Shown here one piece after another: positions 1-8,780 of a stretch of DNA of 64,000 nt. The notes under the pieces are model-generated. The model had not been told where the DNA came from, ran no database searches, and saw only the letters and a list, made by a program, of their open reading frames with translations. Within the stretch, counting starts at the first letter, position 1, and each line of letters starts with the position of its first letter. The position numbers and the translations under genes are program-made. Source of the DNA: Macrostomum hystrix (Eukaryota > Platyhelminthes > Macrostomidae); the NCBI GenBank assembly GCA_950097015.1, contig CATNEN010000038.1, positions 23,821,001 through 23,885,000 of the forward strand, read 5' to 3'.

Positions 1-708
1 TTACCTGTAAGTAGTCAACTCCAACTCTAATAGTAATTAGCAGTAGTTCAGCAAGTTCAACCAAGCACAATAAAGTTAAAACACCAAGCAGTCATTTTAA
101 TTTTACTTCATTAGTTGCTTGCTTGTTTTATGACTTCAAATGTACTCTTACCGCTTCATTTATACAACATTTATTTATATTTATTTTTATATATATAATA
201 TAATATTATAATATTATAATATTATACTATTAATATTTATTTTTATTGCAGAATGCTGTACGCTCGTTTATAGATACATATAAAAAACTATTAGCTACAA
301 TTTTTTTTTCGCTATTATGTTTTAATAAATTATGGGATAATTCCTGATATATACATAATGCGGCAGATAAACAAATTGACCAATGCATCACGATAGACTT
401 CTAAATTAATTAATTTATTATGGCACTTGAATTAGTGACAAAGCAGCATCAATGAGCCGCAATTTAATTAATAATTTTCCATTCGCTAGACACGCACACG
501 TATATATACAGGGAGAATCAGATTATTGAATATGTGTCAATCAAAGCCAAGGTGGAAATATTTTTCGTTCATTTCCGTCACCCTATTTACCCGCTAACCA
601 TATTCACACTGACCACTCTCTAAGACTTATTTAGTCACCTCATCACAAATAATAGTTTACGCCTCAAACCTCTAAAGTCACAAGCCTTGATTATCCGACC
701 CTCCATAC
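1..708 (+). other. Intron start and AT-rich intronic DNA upstream of the DEG/ENaC last exon
   Basis: The window opens with TTACCT followed by GTAAGT at 7-12, a consensus splice donor. An upstream exon of the channel gene may therefore end at base 6. If that exon ends with two bases of a codon, it is phase-compatible with the acceptor at 1638-1639. The rest is AT-rich with a short ATATTATA-type tract near 190-230 and no supportable exon. A TTTTATTGCAG at about 241-251 is acceptor-like but no convincing exon follows it. Confidence 0.35.
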
Positions 709-1625
709 AGACGCGTAGACTTCACACCCTGCCCCAACCCTTAAATTTCCAACCCTCCCCCAGCAGGCCTATAGACTTCACACCCTGCCCCAACCCTTAA
801 ATTTCCAACCCTCCCCCAGCAGGCCTATAGACTTCACACCCTGCCCCAACCCTTAAATTTCCAACCCTCCCCCAGCAGGCCTATAGACTTCACACCCTGC
901 CCCAACCCTTAAATTTCCAACCCTCCCCAGCAGGCCTATAGACTTCACACCCTGCCCCAACCCTTAAATTTCCAACCCTCCCCCAGCAGGCCTATAGACT
1001 TCACACCCTGCCCCAACCCTTAAATTTCCAACCCTCCCCCAGCAGGCCTATATAGACTTCACACCCTGCCCCAACCCTTAAATTTTCAACCCTCCCCCAG
1101 CAGGCCTATAGACTTCACACCCTGCCCCAACCCTTAAATTTCCAACCCTCCCCCAGCAGGCCTATAGACTTCACACCCTGCCCCAACCCTTAAATTTCCA
1201 ACCCTCCCCCAGCAGGCCTATAGACTTCACACCCTGCCCCAGGCCTCAACTTTCCAATCCTCCCCCAACAGGCCTAGACTTCACACCCTGCCCCAGGCCT
1301 CAACTTTCCAATCCTCCCCCAACAGGCCTATAGACTTCACACCCTGCCCCAGGCCTCAACTTTCCAATCCTCCCCCAACAGGCCTAGACTTCACACCCTG
1401 CCCCAGGCCTCAACTTTCCAATCCTCCCCCAACAGGCCTAGACTTCACACCCTGCCCCAGGCCTCAACTTTCCAACCCTTCCCCAGCAGGCCTATAGACT
1501 TCACACCCTGCCCCAACCCTTAAATTTCCAACCCTCCCCCAGCAGGCCTATAGACTTCACACCCTGTCCCAGGCCTCAACTTTCCAACCCTTCCCCAACA
1601 GGCCTAGACTTCACACCTTGCCTCG
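709..1625. repeat. 56-bp minisatellite in the DEG/ENaC intron
   Basis: There are about 16 tandem copies of a 56-bp unit that begins AGGCCTATAGACTTCACACC and continues with C-rich sequence. Two subtypes exist. One carries CCCCAACCCTTAAATTTCC (most of 709-1225) and the other CCCCAGGCCTCAACTTTCC (about 1230-1480). Some copies of the second type lack CTATAG and are shorter. Subtypes lie in blocks, as expected from local duplication. The array ends just before the splice acceptor of the last exon. Confidence 0.9.
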
Positions 1626-1639
1626 CCTAAACATTTCAG

Positions 1640-2200
1640 GCTTATGTGCGGCAGTAAAATCGAGCTATCTTCCGATCCGATCTCGAGTCACGGTGAGACC
1701 CGCTGCCCTCAGCCGTGCGAACAAATCACTTATCGCACCACCGCTTATCAGTCTTTATGGCCGCCAAAATCGAACGAGATAGATTTCTATCGCTATCACA
1801 TCAAAAACAAGCCTCATCTAGCTAATAAATTTCGCGACTACGCCAAAGCCAGCGCTCTAATAGAGAATGGAAGCCTACTTGAAGCCAGTAATCTTCTAGA
1901 TAACCTCGGCACTGATCTAATTAGGGAGAACTTCTTGAGATTGCACGTTTTCAGGCCCGACATTAGTCTGACTATCAGCCAGGAGAAGCTGCAAATCACC
2001 ATGGAGGCGCTGGTATCCCAGATTGGTGGCGCATTTTCACTGTGGGCCGGCCTGACCATCATCACAATCGTAGAGCTTATGGAGCTAATCTATTATGTGG
2101 CAAAGAGGACCACATCATTTATTGCTGAAACCCTGCACGGCGGAGATCGGGGTGGAGACGCTAACGATTTCGCCAGACATGAACAGCAGCAGCAGCAGCA

Positions 2201-2247
<47 letters not shown>

Positions 2248-2354
2248 TAGTTGAATCCGAGGCTATGGAGCTGCCACGGAAAGACCCTTGTGAAGTGATT
2301 AGCGGCGGCGGTGGCGTCAGCCTCTCAGATGTGAATGTGTTCAGTAAAATCTAA
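1640..2354 (+). CDS. DEG/ENaC-family sodium channel, C-terminal exon (partial gene)
   Basis: This is the last coding exon of a degenerin/epithelial sodium channel subunit, a trimeric plasma-membrane cation channel. The family includes acid-sensing, peptide-gated and mechanosensory members. An acceptor (ACATTTCAG, 1631-1639) precedes it, so ATG 1644 is internal and not the true start. Counting from that ATG, residues 20-40 carry the Cys-rich end of the extracellular domain (RCPQPC...Y...S..WP). Residues 94-118 carry the conserved pre-TM2 segment (ENFLRL.VF.PD), and residues 124-153 are TM2 (IGGAFSLWAGLTIITIVELMEL). The family selectivity filter is usually GxS; here it reads G136-L137-T138. The cytoplasmic tail has a polyQ/H run at about 181-203 encoded by CAG/CAC repeats. 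Stop TAA is at 2352-2354. The exact ligand class cannot be told from this exon. An AATAAA-containing stretch near 3340 could serve polyadenylation. Confidence 0.88.
2184..2249 (+). repeat. CAG/CAC microsatellite encoding polyQ/H in the channel tail
   Basis: This is an interrupted CAG repeat (CAG runs with two CAC interruptions) read in frame as glutamine with histidines in the cytoplasmic tail of the DEG/ENaC exon. Repeat-length polymorphism is likely. Confidence 0.85.
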
Positions 2355-2400
2355 CAATTTTTACGAGGGTATAAAGCAATGGAAAACCCAAATATGTAGA

Positions 2401-3000
2401 TTGGAGTTGCAGTGTCGGCTCATCAAAGAATCCCATATACTAGGCAGATTGGAGTTGCAGTGGCGGCTCATCAAAGAATAACATAGACTAGGCGGATTGG
2501 ATTTGCAGTGGCGGCTCATCAAAGAATCCCATAGACTAGGCAGATTGGAGTTGCAGTGGCGGCTCATCAAAGAATCCCATAGACTAGGCGGATTGGAGTT
2601 GCAGTGTCGGCTCATCAAAGAATCCCATATACTAGGCAGATTGGAGTTGCAGTGGCGGCTCATCAAAGAATCCCATAGACTAGGCAGATTGGAGTTGCAG
2701 TGTCGGCTCATCAAAGAATCCCATATACTAGGCAGATTGGAGTTGCAGTGGCGGCTCATCAAAGAATCCCATAGACTAGGCAGATTGGAGTTGCAGTGTC
2801 GGCTCATCAAAGAATCCCATAGACTAGGCGGATTGGAGTTGCAGTGTCGGCTCATCAAAGAATCCCATATACTAGGCGGATTGGAGTTGCAGTGTCGGCT
2901 CATCAAAGAATCCCATATACTAGGCGGATTGGAGTTGCAGTGGCGGCTCATCAAAGAATCCCATAGACTAGGCAGATTGGAGTTGCCGTAGCGGCTCATC
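2401..3000. repeat. 48-bp minisatellite just after the channel stop codon
   Basis: There are about 12 copies of a 48-bp unit containing GGAGTTGCAGTGGCGGCTCA. Paired variants recur (GTGGCGG/GTGTCGG, CATAGACTAGG/CATATACTAGG). The period is a multiple of three, so frames stay open on both strands, but the resulting 16-residue repeats are not evidence of a gene. The array starts about 45 bp after the stop codon and before any clear poly(A) signal, so it may be transcribed as 3' UTR. Confidence 0.9.
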
Positions 3001-3454
3001 AAAGGTGTTGTAGAAAGCTTTCCTCTGCCCACATTTTCTACAATGGTTGTTATTTCAAAATTGTATTAAATAGTGTAAGCGCACTTGTGTATGTCTGTCC
3101 AATTGTCTTTTATTTAAATTGTGTCAAATAATGGAAAATCTTAAATTACTTAAAAATATGCAACATTTAAACATCAGATTGGCTAATATTCTTTACAAAA
3201 ATGTGCTTCTTTTCGAGCATTGCTTTGTGCTAATGAATGTAATTTGTCTTCTTGTTTTTGCACTGAGTACTCGCAGAAGTAGTTATTTATTAGTAATTTG
3301 CTTTTTTATCCGTATGCGTAATAAAAAAGTGCCGACCTAAATAAAAAATACCTGCAGTCTATAGTGTATTCTTCTTTACCTAGTGATGATTTCAGAAGTG
3401 CAGATTTGGGAAAGATGTAGATTCTTGCAAGAGGTGTATCAGGTGATAAATGAA
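3001..3454. other. AT-rich sequence, possible 3' UTR end of the channel gene
   Basis: No coding exon is visible. AATAAA-type hexamers near 3320 and 3340 are candidate poly(A) signals for the DEG/ENaC gene. Confidence 0.3.
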
Positions 3455-3655
3455 GGTCAGGTGAGAGATGTAGGGTCAGGTGAGAGATGTAGGGTCAGGT
3501 GAGAGATTTAGGGTCAGGTGAGAGATGTAGGGTCAGGTGAGAGATGTAGGGACAGGTGAGAGATGCAGGGAGAGGTGAGATATGTAGAGACAGGTGAGAG
3601 ATGCAGGGGGAGATGAGAGACGTAGGGACAGGGGAGAGATATATGGAGAGGTAAG
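3455..3655. repeat. 19-bp minisatellite (TCAGGTGAGAGATGTAGGG)
   Basis: There are about 10 imperfect copies of TCAGGTGAGAGATGTAGGG. The second half is degenerate (GACAGG, GAGAGG variants). The purine-rich unit recalls the GAGA-rich arrays at 30147 and 57485. Confidence 0.8.
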
Positions 3656-4196
3656 ATACGTTGTAAAAGTTTTGAATAAAAGTGATGCATTAAAAGCAGA
3701 AGTTTATGAAGTAGTACATACTCGTATTTGAACAAAAATAATTTCGAATTTCACTGGAACGGATGCGATAAGAGAGCATGAAAATGCACCATATAAATTT
3801 GCGTGTATAATGCGTATTTCTCGTTTCGCCGCGTGGAATATATTTTTACGGCACTATAATTTAGTTAATTTCCTTCATTTATGAGGAATTTTGTCGGCAT
3901 TATCGGCGCCAGATGCCGCAGAAAAATAAATAATTAATCAAAATGATTTTTGCCCATTCCCTACAAAATCCCTATAGGACTTCGCAAACGTTGTATTGAG
4001 ATGAGCAACCATCAGGTGTTCCTCTTGCAGATTAATTGAAACCTTGCGGCATTGTACGAGTAATCCTGAGTACTCACGATCATGCGGCTACTCACGATGT
4101 ACAAGAGATAAAGCAAGGAATACCTTAATAAGCTTATCTTTTGATCTGCATTATACTTTGCCCCTCGGCCTCTCCATTCTTATCTCTCTTCCCATC
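3656..4196. other. Unannotated AT-rich spacer
   Basis: I see no exon with convincing splice sites, no RNA gene and no mobile-element remnant here. Confidence 0.3.
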
Positions 4197-4680
4197 TCAA
4201 TCTACTTCTCTTCATGTCACTCTACTTCACTTCATGTCACTCTACTTCTCTTCATGTCACTCTACTTCTCTTCATGTCACTCTACTTCTCTTCATGTCAC
4301 TCTACTTCTCTTCATGTCACTCTACTTCACTTCATGTCACTCTACTTCACTTCATGTCACTCTACTTCTCTTCATGTCACTCTACTTCACTTCATGTCAC
4401 TCTACTTCTCTTCATGTCACTCTACTTCTCTTCATGTCACTCTACTTCTCTTCATGTCACTCTACTTCTCTTCATGTCACTCTACTTCTCTTCATGTCAC
4501 TCTACTTCACTTCATGTCACTCTACTTCACTTCATGTCACTCTACTTCTCTTCATGTCACTCTACTTCACTTCATGTCACTCTACTTCTCTTCATGTCAC
4601 TCTACTTCTCTTCATGTCACTCTACTTCTCTTCATGTCACTCTACTTCTCTTCATGTCACTCTACTTCACTTCACTTCAC
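4197..4680. repeat. 20-bp minisatellite with a 180-bp higher-order repeat
   Basis: There are 24 copies of TCTACTTCTCTTCATGTCAC, nearly invariant except for one T/A site (TTCTC or TTCAC). The order of the two variants repeats with a period of nine units (180 bp): twelve consecutive units from 4241 match those from 4421. All three plus-strand frames stay open, which gives spurious Ser/Leu-rich ORFs. Confidence 0.95.
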
Positions 4681-5387
4681 TTCACATTCTAACAAAATTT
4701 CTCTTCACATCTCACACTACATCTCTTATCCTCTCACTCTACCCAATTCATTCAACTCTGCTTCTACTCAACTACTTGGATCCTACTTAATTGTTCTGTC
4801 CTTCAATTTCTAGTTCGTCTCAGCTGACATGACAGTGTGACCGTTTGTCAAATGACCAAATGATTTGCCTAGAGCCATAAAAATATTAACGATTAGCTCA
4901 CAGGTTACACCCAAAACCCCCGGGGCGGGTGTGGTCACATTGCAGGTGAAGCTAAATAGTGAGTGAAGAAAAATACTCATAACTTCTGTTTGTTTTGACA
5001 GCATAAAGTCACACGGGCTTATTTAAAATACCCGCTGCCTACTTCCCGTTAGCTCCCAAACCAAATGGTCGATTTTATGAAATTCCGTATGGATCAAAAT
5101 TTTCCGCCCATTACGATGAACTAACTTTCGAATCCGTCCAACGTCAACATTGTCGAGGTATTTCAAGGGCAGTCGACTATGACAAGGACAAAAAGCTCTG
5201 TGAGAACCTCTATGGCGAATCCACATTGGTTCAATAATCTGAGTCCATCTGCTCCATAGGTTCCATTGTTCTCAACATCCCTGTCACCAAGGTCTCGTTC
5301 ATCACCGTCTAAACCATCGGTGCCGACCCTCGGGACCTTCAACAAAAGTTGCCGTCTTTGAGAGGCCAATCGGGTGCCTTAGTATGG
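4681..5387 (+). other. Non-repetitive spacer with one unexplained open frame
   Basis: No gene is identified. A plus-strand frame from 5007 to the TAA at 5235-5237 is open for 76 codons with a non-repetitive composition (for example YEIPYGSKFSAHYDEL). An acceptor-like TTTTGACAG ends at 5001 but is out of phase with it. It could be a decayed or terminal exon of an unknown gene, or chance. Confidence 0.2.
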
Positions 5388-5512
5388 GTGTGCCGTCCCC
5401 CCAGTCCATGGACTGAACAGCCGTACGCAGCCTTCAGATGCGCCGCGCAATAGCTGCGGCTGTGCTGTCGGCTGCACATCTGGCCCAATTAGGGCAGGTG
5501 TAATCAATAATA
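5388..5512 (+). mobile_element. SINE family 2, 5'-truncated copy
   Basis: Contains the family 2 core with AGTCCATGGACTGAACAGCC, then GCCTTCAGATGCGCCGCGCA and a pyrimidine/purine tail ending GCAGGTGTAATC. The same block occurs in reverse at 27290-27410. The tRNA-like head seen at 34651-34750 is missing here. Confidence 0.7.
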
Positions 5513-5577
5513 ATAAATTAAAATCGATTTCTAAGTACTGAAGCTAATTTAGTATATAATAATAACTTTCAGCTGAA

Positions 5578-5937
5578 GGGGGTGAGTGGTAGAGCGGTTA
5601 ACACGTTTGCCTCTCACGCCAAGGTCCCTGAGCTCGATTCCGCGGCAAGGCCACATTCATTTGGGGCGCAGCCCGCGCGGAGAGAAGGCTTGGGGGCTTG
5701 TCGTGTAATTTACGCCCTTGAGGGCCAACCTCCAAGGCACAGTGAGAGTGTACACTTCCTGACGATGAGAAAGTCAGGGCAGATGTACACACCTGCGTGA
5801 GCGTACGAAATCTGTGCGCGTGTGTGCTCAGGAGTCAGCGAAATGAGCAGAATTGCCTCCTCACTGGCTGCAGGTCTAGTGTCACCTAATTGTGCCCAAT
5901 TGTCCACAGCTCTCACGCAATTATTAATTATTTTTTA
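5578..5937 (+). mobile_element. SINE family 1, near full-length
   Basis: This is a tRNA-derived short interspersed element. The head GGTGAGTGGTAGAGCGGTTA resembles an RNA polymerase III A box, and GAGCTCGATTCC at about 5630 resembles a B box. The body contains CACATTCATTTGGGGCGCAG and CTTGGGGGCTTGTCG. A hairpin block, CCTGACGATGAGAAAGTCAGG, is flanked by TGTACA motifs. The 3' part (GCCTCCTCACTGGCTGCAGG) ends in an AT-rich tail. At least eight copies or fragments lie in the window. SINEs of this type are mobilised by LINE proteins supplied in trans. Confidence 0.85.
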
Positions 5938-6389
5938 AAAGTACAATTAGTTTTATAATTTTAATTTTTATAATTAACTTTTACCTGCGTTTGTCCCGAA
6001 AAAAGCAGAACCGTTAAGCGATTTCCACAAGTGCTCAGTTAATAAATTGCAATGGCGTGCACAGGTGTGCAAACTTATATTAAAACAAATTAGTTGTCCA
6101 ATTATTCTATATTGCCCCTATATCGATCTGCAGCTGTGGCACATGTCAATCAAATCCTTTATTGTTGCAATAGTACATGTGAGAATTTGGCTAGTAGATT
6201 ACAAGAATCGTACGTAGATTCCGTTTTGAATTTATGTCTAGTTAAATTGTGTCAGCTAAAGTATTCAAGAATAATATGAATTGAATCTGCATTCATGGGT
6301 ACTCCAGCTAAATTCTTTTAATATACTTTTATTAACGGAGCAAAAATTCCTTCGCCTCCGATAAACATAAAAAAGCTTCGATACATATC
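5938..6389. other. AT-rich spacer
   Basis: Nothing recognisable apart from short AT-rich tracts; the only open frame is short and lacks any domain. Confidence 0.3.
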
Positions 6390-7740
6390 CCTTAACTAAC
6401 GCAAAATATCCCCCACTTCGATAAATATCTTAAAATCCGTTGAAAATCATTATTTCCGTTAAACACCCTGCACGGTTGTTAAATATCCTACACTTGCGCA
6501 AAATTTTCCCACTTCCGATAAACACCTTCACTTTCGATAAAAACCCTTTACCTCCGTTAAGCATCTGTCAATTTTCGTTAAAAAACCCTTTTCCTCCGTT
6601 AAACATCTTCACTTTCGTTAAAAACCCTTTACCTCCGTTAAACATCTGTCAATTTTCGTTAAAAAACCCTTTTCCTCCGTTAAACATCTTCACTTTCGTT
6701 AAAAACCCTTTACCTCCGTTAAACATCTGTCAATTTTCGTTAAAAAACCCTTTTCCTCCGTTAAACATCTTCACTTTCGTTAAAAACCCTTAACCTCCAT
6801 TAAACATCTTTAATTTCGTTAAAAACCCCTTTCCTCCGTTAAACATCTTGAATTTCGTTAAAAACGCTTCTCCTCCGTTAAACACCTTCAATTTCGTTAA
6901 AAACCCTTTACCTCCGTTAAACATTTTCAATTTCGTTAAAAAACCCTTTTCCTCCGTTAAACATCTTCAATTTCGTTAAAAAACCCTTTTCCTTCGTTAA
7001 ACATCTTCAATTTCGTTAAAAACCCTTTACCTCCATTAAACATCTTCACTTTCGTTAAAAACCCTTTTCCTCCGTTAAACATCTTCACTTTCGTTAAAAA
7101 CCCTTTTCCTCCATTAAACATCTTCACTTTCGTTAAAAACCCTTTTCCTCCGTTAAACACCTTCAATTTCGTTAAAAACCCTTTTCCTCCGTTAAACATC
7201 TTCACTTTCGTTAAAAACCCTTTACCTCCATTAAACATCTTCACTTTCGTTAAAAACCCTTTTCCTCCGTTAAACATCTTCACTTTCGTTAAAAACCATT
7301 TTCCTCCGTTAAACATCTTCAATTTCATTAAAAACCCTTTACCTCCGTTAAACATTTTCAATTTCGTTTAAAAACCCTTTACCTCCATTAAACATCTTCA
7401 CTTTCGTTAAAAACCCTTTTCCTCCGTTAAACATCTTCAATTTCATTAAAAACCCTTTACCTCCGTTAAACATTTTCAATTTCGTTTAAAAACCCTTTAC
7501 CTCCATTGAACATCTTCAATTTCGTTAAAAGCCTATTTCCTCCGTTAAACATCTTCAATTTCGTTAAAAGCCCTTTTCCTTCGTTAAACATGTTCAATTT
7601 CGTTAAAAGCCCTTTTCCTTCGTTAAACATCTTCAATTTCGTTAAAAGCCCTTTTCCTTCGTTAAATATCAAACACTTCCATTAATTATGTTGCACATCC
7701 GTTAAATATCACGCTCTACCTTTAAACAGGAAGTGTTTAA
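6390..7740. repeat. 39-bp minisatellite (CGTTAAACATCTTCACTTTCG type)
   Basis: There are about 34 copies of a roughly 39-bp unit built of two related halves, CCTCCGTTAAACATCTTCA and TTTCGTTAAAAACCC. Both halves share the core CGTTAAA, so the unit probably arose by dimerisation. The edges are degenerate and the centre homogeneous. The 13-residue repeats in open frames on both strands are artefacts of the period. Confidence 0.9.
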
Positions 7741-7990
7741 TTCTTTACTTCCGTTAAACATTCTGTACTAAAACCTTTATTCATAAAAAAATATAACGAA
7801 TCAATTGAATTTCGTTAAACTTTCCTGTAGGTTTTTTGGAAGACTACGTTTATCTGGTCTTCATTTTTACTACGAGTTTTTATGATACTTTCTAATTGTC
7901 AACAACAGCAAACAACAGGACAAAACAATATGATCAATCACTGTGTAAATGACAGGCTAAGCAGAAGTTCAAGACAAAATAGTCAATCTT
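7741..7990. other. Spacer before the retrotransposon
   Basis: Unique-looking AT-rich DNA. The last bases before the LTR are AGTCAATCTT, with no matching target-site duplication beyond the 3' LTR. Confidence 0.4.
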
Positions 7991-8328
7991 TGTAGCGACT
8001 TTCGGTTACGCGACTTGTTTGTACTTGCTCTGATTGTGTCTCTCTTTTCTTTATCGCTGCACCCCTCTCCTTCCCCCTGCCCCTGCTACTCTCCACGATT
8101 GTACCCCAACCCCCCTTTCGTCGCTTTCCTTTGTCTGCCTATGTACATCTGAGGCGGGGTTTAACCCTATCCTTACTATCGATCGCTTCTCTCTAGCCGC
8201 TAGTGTTAAGTTCAAATATAATGTCTGGCCCTCTGGGCCTTTGTGAGTCATCCCCCATTGCGCTCTCTGTCTCGTTTGAGGTTTGTCCGTATGAACGGGC
8301 TCTTGCTGCGAAGATTCAATTAATTGCA
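7991..8328 (+). repeat. 5' LTR of the BEL/Pao element
   Basis: Starts TGTAGCGACTTTCGG and ends TTGCA. It is aligned base for base with 14656-14993. Differences seen: CATCCCCC versus CATCCTCC, GTTTGTCC versus GTTTGGCC, and three in the last 12 bases. The exact 3' edge is therefore less certain than the 5' edge. Confidence 0.9.
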
Positions 8329-8780
8329 TAATTCGCTCGCTTCTTCACCTGCCTGCCGGCTTCGTTCGCTCTCCCGTCTACTGGCTCACGCCTGCCGGCC
8401 TCGCTCGCTCCCTCGCATACCGGCTGGTGTCTGTCTCCCTATTTCGTGACTGTCTCATCAATTAACTGAACTGTCGAGATAAGTAATAATAGATTTTACT
8501 GATCGCAATCCTATATTTATCATCTGTACTCGCTGGCTTTATTTTTACGTGTTTTCTCGTTATCTTGCAACTCAAACGTGTGTTTTTTCTCTTATTGTTA
8601 TTTTGTTCTTCACGCATCTCAAAGCTAAAATTCTTCTGTTGCTTTCTCTGTCCTTTGAGTCTTTCTCTGCCTTTTTTTCTTCACCACTTCAAGGTCTTGC
8701 TGTATCCGCTTGCGGCATCCGTTGCGCTCTTCTCCTTGGAGTTCCGATCTTAGCCAGACGCACTTTCGCCAAGGTGGTCA
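8329..8780 (+). other. Untranslated leader of the BEL/Pao element
   Basis: C/T-rich leader between LTR and gag, with a partly repeated motif (CTGCCGGCTTCGTTCGCTC / CTGCCGGCCTCGCTCGCTC). It would carry the primer-binding and packaging signals, but none is recognisable to me. Confidence 0.6.

Noticed and set aside
8034-8329. ORFs at 8034-8329 and 14699-14994 on both strands as small genes
   Set aside because: They lie inside the two LTRs and are the same sequence twice.
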